This document shows, in pieces, positions 1-10,547 of a stretch of 64,000 nucleotides of DNA (positions are counted from its first letter, which is position 1; each line of letters begins with the position of its first letter). The notes under the pieces are model-generated. The model made no database searches. It was not told the DNA's origin and saw only the letters and a program-made list of their open reading frames with translations. The stretch lies in the NCBI GenBank assembly GCA_017591395.1, contig WEDG01002553.1:248001-312000 (forward strand). Direction: 5' to 3'. This DNA is from Schistocephalus solidus. Its lineage: Eukaryota; Platyhelminthes; Cestoda; Diphyllobothriidea; Diphyllobothriidae. A program made the translations under genes and the position numbers.

Positions 1-330
1 TCTGCCGTATCGTCAACAAATTTCCATAGTTGTTTGTCGTCAGCGAACAAAAGGATATCACAGTCAAGGTCCCTGACACAATCACTGTGAAAACAAGGAA
101 GAATCAGGCCCCCAAAACTGAGCCCTGTAAGAAGCAACTCACCACGGTTACTTCTGGGGACTGTTGGCGTTCGACTTGTACTCTTTTTAATCCAAAAATC
201 AAAAAGTTCTTGCTCCCTACAAGAATGCTTCCACTAACACCTACGCTGCACAGTTTACGCAGGAGACGTTTGTGAGGAATGCCTTCGAAGGAATTTCGGA
301 ATTCGATGTAGGTGGCGACGTCGCGTATTT
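1..330 (-). pseudogene. RT palm fragment of D1 (broken)
   Basis: Minus-strand reading from about 330 gives YIEFRNSFEGIPHKRLL, the decayed F-KAFD-VPH-LL motif of CR1-like reverse transcriptases. After it comes an SCFLQGSVLG segment, which corresponds to the SGVPQGSVLG loop. Beyond about position 95 a shifted frame reads FADDKQLWKF, equivalent to the catalytic F/YADD box. Several frameshifts make it non-functional. The sequence is cut by the window start, so the thumb and C-terminus cannot be seen. Confidence 0.7.
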
Positions 331-430
331 TGGTTCAGCGTTCAAGTGAGAAAAGTACATTCGTAAGACAAGTTCAAGCTCTGCAAAATGTGTGTTGGGC
401 ATTGGAAAGGAGGTGATTCTGGTTGAGAAA

Positions 431-900
431 CTACATCAACGCTTGCTTAATTATTAACTCCATGATTTTGCAAGGAGTGGATGTATGGACCACCAGTCTA
501 TTCGCAGACGCCCGACATCCATTCTTGAATAGCGGAGTGATGGCTTTGGTCTTCCAATTGCAGGGTAGACACCCAAAAGCTAAGGACAGCTGAAGGAATA
601 AGGCTAGGGGTTTGGCCACTTCAGAAGGTAGCTCCTTCAACAGCTTGGCCGAGATTGCTTTGGAGCCTCGCGAGGTCGAATTCATCAGGTTTAGCAACCC
701 TTCCTGAAGGATTTCTTCGGAGAATCGGTCTGTTTCTATAGTAGATAATACCTCGTCTTCACAAGTGGGTGGGAAAAAATCAGGTTCTGTTGTCACGACG
801 GACCGGAAGAACTGAAAAATATGTTCAGCCTTATCGCATTCCTCTGAGATTTCCAGGCCCGCAACAGTCCGCAGTATAGTGGGATTGGATACTCGTTCCG
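431..900 (-). pseudogene. RT N-terminal fragment of D1
   Basis: An open minus-strand stretch of about 120 codons (796 to 431) runs from a linker through KLLKELPSEVAKPLALF and WKTKAITPLFKNG to PCKIMELIIKQALM. These are the fingers region and RT block 1-2 of CR1-like elements (family form: P-WK-A-ITPLFKKG, then PCKIMERIIK). The same reading continues upstream to about 895 as a SEECDKAEHIFQFF linker. No promoter or start belongs to it; it is an internal piece of ORF2. Confidence 0.75.
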
Positions 901-1240
901 CGTGCTCTGCCTTATGTAACTGTAAAGGAATTTGGGATTAACCAAGGCATGGTTCAACAGGTCGACTTAGAAGACCCGTGATCTCTAACGATGAGAATTT
1001 TGACTCGGGTCCTTTACAACTTGTATTTTTTGAGGGATTCCCATGTCTTATCGATGTATAATCTTTTCCATAGTTCCCTCTTCTTGTTCACTTCTTCTTT
1101 TTGATTTTCGAAAGCTTCGTGAAATCTAAAATTTGGAACGTATTTCTTGATTTCTTGCTGAATTTATTGGCTTAATTGTTGATAAAAGTTTTGTATTTAT
1201 AACCCTTAATTAACTTCACACACCTTTGGTTGTTTTATTT

Positions 1241-2499
1241 AAACGTAGGTGGAAATATTCTGTCTAATACTGCTTCACCCGACATTGCCTCACGTTCAAA
1301 AGTATAATTGTAAAGCTCGAACATAGAAGTTAATTTGAAATTTTAAATACATTTTTAATTGCCAACAATAAATGTTTTGCAGTTACTATTTTCCTGTCGA
1401 CATATCAACCAGCTGGAAATATATGTCATCATAATTTTTTACCCTGCGTATCTTGCGTTTATTTTCATATTTTCGAAATAGATGAAACCAACCATCCCAA
1501 ATCATCATAAGCTACCTGCCTCGGAGCCCAAGCGTTGCTTGATTACATTTATTAGTCTCAACATTGGCTCATATATGCAACCCATATTTAATGCTGAACA
1601 GCTCTCAGAAGTGCAGTGACTTCGTGATGAAGTTTGGATCTTTTTTATCTACGCTTCGTAACGTACCTGATGTTGCCTCTCAGGACTGCAAGTGCCTGGA
1701 CTCGTTTGTTTACTTGGTCGCCAACGAGGCTTTTTAAAGGCAGAAACTTTATCATAATTTTTCTCCTTAAACATTCTCCCATACGCAGACGCCCAGTTGA
1801 TGGTGCTATGAATTTTTGCACTCAGGTGGTTTCAACGACAAAATAGTGGAAGCAAAAATTTTTCTCTTCCCGTTGTTAGAATCTTCCTATCTTAGTTAAA
1901 ATTGGTTTCAGCAATTGAGGTGGATTCAACGATTGCTCAAAGAGATTGCACTTCACGATATTTTGAAATTACAAAATGTTTTCTTTGTCGAGAACTTACA
2001 CCAATGGAGCGAAGAAATAGGTCCCTCCTGTCAAATATATCATCGATTTATCAGCATACTATTCCAAGTATGATCGTAATTCCACTAACCTCAACACACC
2101 AGTTAATCCACCTCCTCAGATGTACAGTTTGGACTGTAAATAAAACTTATTTAACCCTCCACAAACTAGATCGTCACAAAACCCTATGGGCCATCTATTA
2201 CCCCCAATTATACCTCCTCAGACAGATCGTCCGAAGGACATTAATCCAACCCGAATCCAAAAGCAAGGTGGTGCGGTTCTCCAAAGCTCACCAAGCCTCT
2301 ACAAAAGGCAAATAATCCCAACAATTTTAAACGGAATACAAGACCCGACTTTCCAACACTTAATTCTTTAGGCTGCTTGCCCTCTCCCACCAGCCTCTAT
2401 ATTCCGTCTAGCCTCCCATAATTGCGTATAACTATCAATAGGCATATACCGGCCTTAACACCTTAAGTGATTTGATATCGGAAAGTTATATTCCTAGAC
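1241..2499. other. No clear gene; possible ORF1 remnant of C1
   Basis: The region is AT-rich and mostly featureless. On the plus strand 1902-2371 two overlapping open stretches include a Pro-rich segment (PPIIPPQTDRP, around 2195-2230). It lies just upstream of the C1 endonuclease in the same orientation, so it may be what remains of an ORF1. I see no motif that proves this. Confidence 0.3.
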
Positions 2500-2714
2500 C
2501 TTTTAGATATATCTCTCAGGCTTTTGATACTGACGTTCCTTATACCAATGGCTCTGGCGCAGTTGGCAGTTACTATCCAGAACACAATAACTTCCAACTT
2601 AATTACTCACTACACTAGATGCTATATTGATTAATGCTAGGCGTTATAAATAAGATGGCTCAACTTAAAGCCATTGCTTTCGATCTAATTCCCATCCCTT
2701 AATTTCCAACTCTT

Positions 2715-3210
2715 TGCTTGTAGTGACCAGTATGATCTCTACCGTCAAGACCGAAGTAATAACCGTAGTGGTGGTTGTGTTCTCTATTTTAAAGCTTCAT
2801 TTAAGCACTTCCCATTCGATCTAGTTGCCACGTTATTCGCTGGTAATTACTACTTCGTATCTATTATTCTTTCGCCCTGGTAAAAGGCGATTCTCGGATT
2901 CATTTACAACCCACCTAGTTCATCATCCGATGATGATGATGCCTTTTTTAAAATGATATACAGCATCTAATTTTGACATCAAAATAATTGCTGGAGATTT
3001 TAATTTTCCCAAAAGTTGACTGCAGTTCAAACGTTACCCTACCCAGACTTCAGCCTTTCCTAGATACCATTAATTTTTCAAACTGGTCTCAGCTGATTCG
3101 CTCTCCACCGCGGGACAATCATATTTTATATCTGATTTTCACAAACTATATTGCTCCCTCTTCACTGAGTTTAAGCCGTGCCTCTTTCAATGCGACCATA
3201 GCTTAATTCG
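2715..3210 (+). pseudogene. C1 endonuclease (broken)
   Basis: An exonuclease-endonuclease-phosphatase domain, which would nick target DNA for target-primed reverse transcription. Visible pieces are DLYRQDRSNNRSGGCVLYFK (the DR-R-GGG-IY box of LINE endonucleases), YNPPSSSSDD, the AGDFNFPKVD box in a shifted frame near 2985-3015, and LDTINFSNWSQL to DNHILYLIFTN (family form HILDLIFTN). At least three frameshifts or stops separate these blocks. The C-terminal SDH box reads only as GCDHSLIRRC, in another frame at about 3197. Confidence 0.65.
3119..3162 (+). repeat. 44-bp segment duplicated at 5113-5156
   Basis: A 44-bp stretch of the C1 endonuclease coding region, covering the LIFTNY motif. It occurs again without mismatch about 2 kb downstream in the same orientation, inside the 3' UTR of the same element. 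This is the source copy because it fits the domain's reading. Confidence 0.9.
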
Positions 3211-3214
3211 CCGT

Positions 3215-3672
3215 TGCCGTCCGCTTATCTCTTGGAAAACGTCTAGTGCCGTTACTACCTATCGTTCTTTTGACCTCGCAGATATTCGCTTTATTAACAA
3301 CTTTTTTGACTCATTGGGCTGGCAGCATTTGTCCTCCATGTACGACGCAGCACGTCTTTCTGACTTCATGGTGGTCGTTTCAAATAACATCCTGAAATTT
3401 TTGCCACCTAAAATTGTCATACCCTACGCTTCTGAATCCGCTGTTCCCCAATTGCTTTAGTCTTGAGAAAAGAAATTGAGGAGGCAGTCCAAAGATCAAT
3501 CAACTATATCGTTATCCGTGCATCTAAGGATCGCAGAGCTTTTCGAATTAGCCTCTAAGATTCGTTTTGCACGTGACAGACAGAGGAAATTTTACGCACC
3601 TAGCGAGCTAAATTCTGTAAAATATGTTGCTCCATCTTTCCATCTTCGATCGTCCTCCAAACGAGGCTATTA
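3215..3672 (+). pseudogene. C1 ORF2 linker between EN and RT
   Basis: Plus-strand frames read ISWKTSSAVTTYRSFDLAD and a region ending in FARDRQRKFYAPSE, resembling the basic linker between endonuclease and RT in CR1-like ORF2s, where a region rich in Arg and Lys precedes the first RT block. One stop-flanked open piece is 3476-3673. No catalytic motif is expected here. Confidence 0.5.
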
Positions 3673-3689
3673 AATTTGTCCATTACTAA

Positions 3690-4960
3690 ATGAAGATAAG
3701 AAATTCATTCTCGAAGACTCTGAAAACGTAGAATTGTTTGGTAATTTACTTGCAGAGCATCTTACGAGGGAATCTGAACCGGTTCTGACTGTTCAGTTAT
3801 TCTCATTCAATGTTATCAGCATGATTGATTTCTCTTTAGAATTAATTCGTAAGCAAATAATTCGTCTTTAAACCTCGTACTCTTCTGCGACTCACGATAT
3901 TCCTATCGCAGTTATCACGAGAGTGCCGGGAATCTCCCGATGGCTTAGCCATATATTCTCTGTTTATCTTTTAAACGGATATCTTCCTGACTCATGGAAG
4001 ACATTTAATATTCTTCCTATCACCAAGTTGGGATCTCTTTCGGGCGTAAATACTTTTCGAGGCGTTCGCAAAACACCAGGTCCAGCAAAAAATCTTAAAA
4101 AATATTTTTAATAAAATTCTTAACGTTTGCCTAGAAAATAAGCTTTGAGTTAATTTGCAATTTTTTTCTACCTGGAAGATCATGCCAAGTTTATCACTTA
4201 GCTTTTCTTAACCTCGTCATTTCCCTTCGTAATGATCAGCAGTCTGTAGTTGTGATCAAATTTGACCTGAGCCAAGCCTTTGACGAGGTACTGCAAAGAC
4301 GACTTCAAGTGAAACTGGAAGCCCTCGGTGTCCAGCCTCCTCCCCTTGACTTCATTGGTTCCTATTTGGCTAACCACAGCAAGAAGGTCTCTGTAGGTAA
4401 TATCTACTAGATGCTTCAGCCGATCATGTGTGACGTTTTTCTAGACACGGTTTTATGTCCCTTCCTCTTCATTCTGTCCATAAATTAAATTTCGAGTGTA
4501 CTCAATCATTAACAAAAGTTCGTTTATGCTCATGATCTAAAAAGCATTCAGTCATTTTCTACAGACATTGCCAGTAGTTGCATTGATAAAATCACCACTG
4601 ATTTACTTATGCTCTCAGGTTGGAGCTCTAGCTGGCAGATGGAATTTTCTCCATCCAAGAGAAGTTTCATGTTTTTTGGCACAGCCAAGCTTCCAGGACC
4701 CCTAGTATTTCAAAATAGTTCAGTTTTAGAACGATCAACCATAAGATACTTAGATCTAAGTTAAACAAAGAAATTCTGCAAAAGCTGCAGAGGTTTGTGG
4801 TTGTATATCACATAATTTCTTCCTTCCGGAAATAAAATTAAGACCCTACCTCATGTTTGTTCTTCCCATCCTAGAATACTGCTGTCCCCTATTTGGTCTG
4901 AGGAACGCCTCAGACCACCACAAGATTGGAAATGTACAGAGAGTTTTAATCGAATACTAG
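3690..4960 (+). pseudogene. C1 reverse transcriptase with altered YADD
   Basis: Visible blocks are GYLPDSWKTFNILPITK (3970-4030), VVVIKFDLSQAFDEVLQRRL (4248-4310; the FDF-KAFD-V box), FVYAHDLKSIQSF (4519-4558; the F-YADD catalytic box with the first Asp changed to His) and RPYLMFVLPILEYCCPLFG (about 4843-4900; the RP-LEYC thumb box). Most of the segment between NYRPI and HGF is missing or unreadable. The His substitution at 4531-4533 alone would abolish polymerase activity. Confidence 0.7.
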
Positions 4961-5112
4961 TTTTTTTTTTCCTGGATCCAGTATGTATTATCTCTTATCT
5001 TTATCAAATACAAATATAACGACTGTTAGACAGCATTGAAAGTTTCTTCCCTTTAAACTTTTCTTGCTCTTAATCCATTTCCAACTTTTAAGCGATCAGT
5101 TCAACTAATTAT

Positions 5113-5156
5113 TCATATTTTATATCTGATTTTCACAAACTATATTGCTCCCTCTT
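5113..5156 (+). repeat. Inserted exact 44-bp copy of 3119-3162
   Basis: The 3' UTR of C1 here contains the exact 44-bp endonuclease segment. The homologous C2 3' UTR at about 12700-12730 lacks it and runs directly from the ATCAGTTCAACTAA side to the CGGCAGAC side. The copy is therefore an insertion in C1, most simply templated filler at a repaired break. Confidence 0.85.
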
Positions 5157-5545
5157 AATTATTCGGCAGACCCCAAACCAGAATCGACTGCGCTCGCATC
5201 TGATTCTAAGTAACCCGCCCTTCGAATCGATCGCAGACGTTTCTACCTCTGTCGAATGAATACTCTTGAACGTCAATAACAAACTATTCTTGACCCTAAC
5301 AATTCTTACTTAGATACATTCATCCACATTCTGCATAGCTGTTTTACATTCAAATTTGGTTATTTCTACACCTTGGTAGGCAGATTCTTTTACTTAATAA
5401 AAACTCCTAATTTTGAACACGGCTATTTAAGCAAACAAACAAAACAAAGCTAAAGTGGTTACCAAAAAGAGGAATTTGTTTTATCTTTTTTCCTGTTTTC
5501 TAAGGATTTGTCGGCCAGTAAGTGCCCTAACAGTAAATATATTTA

Positions 5546-6002
5546 TTTATGTTGTTTACGAACAGATGCCAGTTAGAAACCATTAAATTAATGTGGGTTA
5601 GAAGACTCGAATCCAGACTCTGCGTCCTGTTTCGCGTGAACTTTAGCACAAATCTCCCACGAATTAACGCTCTCAATGCCGGTAGATCAACTTTATGCCA
5701 CTCGTAATTTCTCGATGATCTTTCCTCACCCCTTAGCTCAACAACTAATCGCTCTCGTTAGTTGCCTTCAAATATGCTTTCAGCTGGATTAATCTTTCAC
5801 TCGCAATTAAGTTTTCATCTACATTAGCGGTCTAAAAAACCAAATTACGTAAACATTTAAATTCAGAAGATATAAAGTCCTTATGTCCGCTTCCTTCAAA
5901 ATTCGTGACGTTAAACTTTATTTATTTATTTATTTATATTAGGGTCCTCCTTTTATTTGAGGCATTTTCTCTGATATTAATTTGGTTTGTAAATATTTGA
6001 AA
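5546..6002. other. No gene seen; contains a TTTA microsatellite
   Basis: No coding potential is evident. At 5914-5937 there is a run of TTTA units. LINE families in this window end in TAAATAAATAAA-type tails, so on the minus strand this could be the 3' tail of an element. No matching body can be tied to it with confidence. Confidence 0.4.
5914..5937. repeat. (TTTA)n microsatellite
   Basis: About six TTTA units. It reads TAAA on the minus strand, like the LINE tails at 33717 and 42550. Confidence 0.85.
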
Positions 6003-6099
6003 GCCGTGTTGGGCATCGGAGAGGAGATTCAGCCTAAGAAACTACATCAACGCTTGCTTGATTATTTACTCCATGATTTTGCAAGGAATGGATGTAAGG

Positions 6100-6591
6100 T
6101 ATAACGTCCTTCTTCTTTCTGTCAATAGGATGTTGACTCGTTCCTTCGATATCAGGCGTAGATACAGGGGATGACGTTTCACAGTCTAAAAGGGCCGGCT
6201 CTGTAAGGGATTCATCCATTTCGGACTTGTCTTGTTGGAAGGACTCACTCATATCAAGGTATAAAGAAGCAGATAATGTAGAGGTTATATGTTTGTTTAT
6301 TCGTGAGAGTACGTAACTGATGAAATGCAGGAGACTAATAATGATAAACTGAATCTGAGGAAAGATTCAATAGTGATAGAAAATACAAGGGTTTGACTTC
6401 ACCAGGATGGAAGGTTTTACAGAGAGAAAGGTATATCGTCGGACGATTGATCCTTTGAAGGATGTAGGTCGTTGGACTGCGGGGACCCGACTACTTTCAT
6501 GGTCGCTGAGATCGAGATCGAAAAGGAAAAACGAAATTGAAAGTGAAATTTTTAAACCTCCCACCGGTATCCGACCATCCTATCTGGTTCA
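6100..6591 (-). mobile_element. 492-bp insert, possible solo LTR
   Basis: Compared with D1, D2 carries 492 extra bases flanked by the 4-bp direct repeat AAGG (6096-6099 and 6592-6595). Removing the insert and one AAGG restores alignment with D1. On the minus strand the insert begins TGAACC and ends GTTATA. It contains an AATAAA signal (about 6295-6305), then a short leader to an ATG at 6252. The size and 4-bp duplication fit an LTR, but the 3' terminus is not a clean CA. A non-autonomous DNA element is an alternative. Confidence 0.55.
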
Positions 6592-6593
6592 AA

Positions 6594-7010
6594 GGCCCAC
6601 CAGTCTGTATTTATTCGCAGACGCTCGGCTTCCATTCTCGAATAGCGGAGTGATGGCTTTGGTTTTTCAATTGCAGGGTGGACACCCAAAAACTAAGGAT
6701 AGCTAAAGGAATAAGGCTAGGGGTTTGTCCACTTCAGAAGCTAGCTCCTTCAACAGCTTGGCCGAGATGGCTTCGGGGCCTAGCCAGGTCAAATCCATCA
6801 GGTTTAGCAACCCTTACTGAATGATTTCTTTAGTGAATAGGTCTGTTTCTATAGTATATAATACCTCGTCTTCACAAGTGGGTGGGAAAAAATCAGGTTC
6901 TGTTGTCATGACGGACCGAGAGACCTAAAAAATATATTCAGCCTTATCGCATTCCTCTGAGATTACCACGCCCACGACAGTCCGCAGAATCGGGATTGGA
7001 TTCTCGTTCC
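6594..7010 (-). pseudogene. RT fingers fragment of D2
   Basis: The minus-strand reading matches the D1 RT N-terminus, from a linker with EECDKAEYIF through the fingers to the ITPLF region. It is then cut by the 492-bp insert. The continuation on the other side (6096 to 6003) reads HSLQNHGVNNQAS in one frame and reaches QHGF in another. It is not translatable as one protein. Confidence 0.6.
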
Positions 7011-7330
7011 ACGTGCTCTGCCTTATGTAACTGTAAAGGAATTTGGGATTAAGCAAGGCATAGTTCAACAGGTCGGCTTAGAATACCCGTGATCTCTGAC
7101 GATGAGAATTTTGACTCGGGCCTCTACAACTTCTAACTGTTGAGGGATTCCCATGTCTTATCGATGTATGATCTATTCCATAGTTTCCTCTTCTTGTTAA
7201 CTTCCTACTTTTTAATTTTTGAAAGCTAAATGAAATCTAAAATGTTGAACGTATTTCTTGATTTATTGCTGAATTATTTGGTTTACTTATTGATAAAGGT
7301 TTAGTATTTATAATCCTTAAACAACTGCAC

Positions 7331-8797
7331 ATACCTGAGGTTTTTGTATAAGAGACCTTGGATTATGATGCAGTCACTCTTACCAAGCACTCCACGGTAA
7401 CACTTCAGTAGCATAATTATCATCCGCTGATACTCTAGCTTTGTTGAACTTCACTGATGAATAGGATACGACTGCAATTTTGCTGCATTTTTCGCTGATC
7501 ACTTGTTTGTTGTTGTAGGTAAGGCATCTTAAAGGATTTTAACTCAATTGTTTCTTTGGAGTACTTGTCCTTTTCAAAGTTGAAGCTTTCTTAACTGCGG
7601 CTTCAACTCTGCCGATAAGGGAATGTGTAATGGAAGCTAATTGATCCCTGAAAAAACTACTTTATGGTGCTGCACTGGTTTACTTCACCTGTATATTAGC
7701 CTCCGATAATGCACATGCTGTCTGAGGGCTGTCTGCATGGATCATTATCTATTGCATTCCATTTGCTTCGTCGGTCGATATACCTATATCAATTTTGTTT
7801 TGCGCTTGCATTTTCTTGACGGGCGAGTCTGACATATGCAACTAAGGACTCTGGTAACCTTTCACTGTGGTACTACGTGCAGCTCCCTTCTTATTCTTCG
7901 TCACCTCGCGAAGTGCTGTCAGACTTTTGTTTACAGATGTCGTACATATCACATTCCTCATTTCTGGTGATTCATTATGCTGGATGGCCCTCACTCTTCT
8001 CCGAGTAAATTTTTGAATGGTTAACGCCGGTTGATCCTTTAAAGAAAGAGTCCTGTGGATAATTTTCTTCATTTTTTATTTCTTCCTCTAGTTGCTTACA
8101 CTACGAGGCTATCGCTTGACACTCATTGCACTCATTTCTACATACGTCTTTTGAAAAGCATTTACTATGCTTTTGGGGTGAGGCTGCGGACATGCGGACG
8201 TGGCAGAATGATAAGCATGGCGGCTTACTGCTTGCTCCCCATTTCAAAGTCAGGGCGCGCCTCAATTTGGCATTTGAGTGCAGACTTAGACGCTTGGCTA
8301 CCGCGCGTCAGTTGTCTAGTTGAGATGACGTCCGCCACTCGGTTTAGCTTCCTGCGTTCAAGTCCTGCTCTTGGCGATCATTACGCACCATGTTCCAAAG
8401 GCATTTATCCGACTACCATTCTTGAGTTAATAAAGCTCAAAAGTATTTTAAGGTGTAAAATGACTTTTTTTACCGGATAAATGATATGAACAAACCGACT
8501 GAGTAGTTCTTGGTTGTTGGGAAACTGTTGATGTCGTTGATATACACATTATCTAAAAAGTAGCTTTTTGTTTATTGTTAAAACTAATTTAAAAACTTAT
8601 GATAATTGTACATTTTCAAATGTTTTTGGATAAAGTCTTTATTTTATATATAATTTTAAGATTGTTAAAAATTTGCTTTAAAGCTTATTTGCAAAACTTA
8701 TTTCTTTTTATCTCTGCCTGTTAGTAGCATTTTTGTTTTCCGTTTTAACATCATATATGCTCTACGTCATTCGAATTGGCAACGAGCCGCACTCCCA
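7331..8797. other. No recognised gene
   Basis: A minus-strand open stretch at 7842-8072 (76 codons, basic) and a plus-strand one at 8055-8480 (141 codons) overlap head to head. Neither has a motif I recognise. The minus-strand reading continues leftward with several stops and could be a decayed LINE ORF1. A GTTCAAGTCC motif at 8359-8368 resembles a pol III B box, but no tRNA fold surrounds it. Confidence 0.35.
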
Positions 8798-8856
8798 GGT
8801 TTTGATATAGCTTTATGAAACGAATAGCACTAGCTGTTTCATAAAGCTACATCAAA
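8798..8856. repeat. Short inverted repeat (hairpin) beside the transposon
   Basis: Arms 8798-8820 and 8835-8856 are inverted copies with about two differences across 22-23 bp, separated by 14 bp. The hairpin lies 11 bp outside the left end of the DNA transposon and may be a miniature element or a structured insertion target. Confidence 0.8.
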
Positions 8857-8867
8857 CATAATCAACA

Positions 8868-8937
8868 CCCCTAGTAGCAATAGATATCGATTAGATGTAC
8901 GTGAATAGCTATTAATCGAGATAACTGTGTATTTACC
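8868..8937 (+). repeat. Left terminal inverted repeat
   Basis: Starts CCCTAGTAGCAA and contains CTATTAATCGAGATA at about 8908-8923. Both blocks occur in the same order in the reverse complement of the right end, with small gaps. The arms are diverged and AT-rich, with repeated TAGATAT motifs. Confidence 0.8.
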
Positions 8938-9128
8938 TTCATTGGTTAGTCAAGTTATGTAAGCAGACATTTCATTGGTTGCCGTTCTTTACGCGCATTG
9001 CGACACCTTTTGCGCGCGTACGCGCCACTATTTGCGTGAACGGCGTCGTAAAAGTTATCTGACTGCCCCTCCAATACGTTGCCTTTATGCATTTATATTT
9101 TTTGATTGCTGTTTTACTATTGTTAACA

Positions 9129-9630
9129 ATGTTTAAGCAGGAATCAGACAGAACACGAAGACGCCAAATTAGAAGGTATGGGGAAGAGGAATTTTCGTGA
9201 AATTTCGGAGACCATTAAGAGAATAAGTAAAGTGGAAGAGCTGGAGCTAAAAGCCTCACATAAGGACGTCATTGTTTCTCTATCGAGGGAAAATGAAGGA
9301 AATAGGTCGCCCGCGGTAAGTGTAGTGGAATATAATCATAAAGGAGCATCGGAGGCAAAAGAAACTCATAGGAACATTAACTCTGAATGGGATCAGTTAA
9401 CGATTCAGAAGTTACGCGAATGGGCTTTGCGAAACAACATTTCACATGCACACATACGTGAACTTTTGGGGATACTTAAGCCGTCCATACCCGAACTGCC
9501 TGCTGACCCTAAAACGCTCCTAGGGGCTACGTGTAAGTTAGAGGTAGCCTATATGTGCATGGGGGTAATACGTCCTCATTGGTTTGGAAAAACAACTTCG
9601 TATGCTTATGCTTAAGAAATATGGTGCCTG
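9129..9630 (+). pseudogene. Transposase N-terminal region (frameshifted)
   Basis: The likely start is the ATG at 9129, giving a basic N-terminus (MFKQESDRTRRRQIRRYGEE). The reading must then shift by about 9200 into the frame that is open from 9178 to 9615. That frame carries LTIQKLREWALRNNISHAHI followed by LLGILKPSIPELPADPKTLL. This is the conserved L-WA--N-I-H--L--LL-IL---LP-D-RTLL block found at the start of animal tnp2-like transposases. The frame is lost again near 9600. Confidence 0.7.
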
Positions 9631-10538
9631 TAGCCCGTGATTTGGAAATACAGTTGGACATTGATGGCCTCCCGGTTTATAGAAAATCATAGACCGAAAT
9701 GTGGCTTATTTTAGGAAGAGTAGTGCGGCCCTTCCTCAGTAACATATTTCCTGTTGGCATTTATTGTGGAGGTGGGAAGCCTTCCGATGTGCACGCTTTC
9801 TGTAAGTTAAATGTTAAGGAGATTACACACTTGCAAGATAAAGGCATCCTGAGGGAGGACAGTATTTTTACTAATCGCATTCGTGTGGGTGCCGTAATAT
9901 GTGACACGCCGGTCAGTGCTTTTGTCAAGCAAATTAGGAATTTTAATGCTTACCACGGTTGCGAAAGTCGCACAGTCCCCGGAGTATATATTGGAAAGGT
10001 CGTATACCTTGAGGAAGGGCAGAAAAACAGGAAAGATGAGGACTTCTTGCAGTCCATTGACGAAGATCACATAGTTGGCGTATCTCCATTTTTGTCATGC
10101 AATTTTGGGTTTATTTCAAAGTTTCCCCTAGATCCACTACATTTAGTGTTCCTTGGCGTGGTTAAGAGGTTTCTAAGTTTATGGGTTAAGAGTCATCGTT
10201 CAAAAGCTAGTGGTCGCTTAACACCTTCGGTACTTAAGACAGCGGAAGTTGAGGCTATAGACGATAGATTGCGTTCTATAGGTAGAAATCTACCGACTGA
10301 GTTTTCACAGCGAGCTAGGTGTTTAAGTGGCTCCGACTCGTGGAAGGCAACCGAGCTCAGGCAGTTCATATTGTACATCGGCGTTGTCGTTCTGCATGTT
10401 ATCCTGCCTCTTAATCATTTTAAACTATTCTTCTTACTTTTTACTCTATTAAGACTGCTAGCATCTCCTCAAACTTGCAAAAGTAATATTGGTTATTGTA
10501 AACAGTTGTTTAAACATTTTACTCGCAAATTTTCTTAA
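9630..10538 (+). pseudogene. tnp2-like transposase core
   Basis: The reading begins in MVPVARDLEIQLDIDGLPVY, which holds the conserved IDGLP box, meets a stop at about 9690, and then runs open from 9699 to 10538 (279 codons). Blocks in order are the ILGRV and PVGIYCGGGKPSD region, a RVGAVICDTPVSAF box, a YHGCESR box with a lone Cys, FPLDPLHLVFLGVVKRFLS (family form DYMHLVCLGV-K-LL) and WKATELRQFILYIGVVVL. These are typical of the RNase-H-like catalytic domain. The candidate catalytic acidic residues are the Asp in IDG and the Asp in DPLH. The remaining one cannot be assigned by eye. Confidence 0.8.
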
Positions 10539-10547
10539 CTTTTTGGC

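Larger units (their letters stand above)
1..1240 (-). mobile_element. CR1-like LINE fragment D1
   Basis: This is a decayed non-LTR retrotransposon fragment on the minus strand, starting inside the window edge. Read on the minus strand, 1240 to 431 encodes the linker and fingers of a reverse transcriptase, and 330 to 1 encodes the palm. The frame is broken between them. The block 435-1235 is clearly homologous to D2 at 6042-7340, down to shared non-coding stretches upstream of the coding part. The assignment to the CR1-like superfamily rests on the PCKIME-type motif and the order of RT blocks. The exact clade is uncertain. Confidence 0.75.
2500..5545 (+). mobile_element. Decayed LINE C1 (endonuclease plus RT)
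   Basis: A plus-strand non-LTR retrotransposon with a recognisable endonuclease (about 2715-3210), a linker (3215-3672) and a reverse transcriptase (about 3690-4960), followed by a 3' UTR ending near a TTTA-rich tail at about 5540. Stops and frameshifts occur throughout and the RT lacks part of the fingers. The 3' UTR from about 4990 to 5545 is homologous to 12600-13550 (C2), which defines the element's 3' end. The start is approximate. It is distinct from families A and B in protein sequence. Confidence 0.7.
6003..7330 (-). mobile_element. CR1-like LINE fragment D2
   Basis: A second copy of the D family on the minus strand, homologous to D1 (6042-6096 plus 6594-7340 match 435-1235). It stops at about 6003, just after a DAQHGF box of the RT, so it lacks the palm domain. 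Its RT fingers region is interrupted at 6100-6591 by a separate insert. On the 5' side homology to D1 fades at about 7340. Many substitutions and stops show that it is an old, dead copy. Confidence 0.75.

Noticed and set aside
8314..8386. tRNA-like sequence with GTTCAAGTCC (B box)
   Set aside because: The T-stem bases do not pair and no acceptor stem closes, so it is not called as a tRNA.
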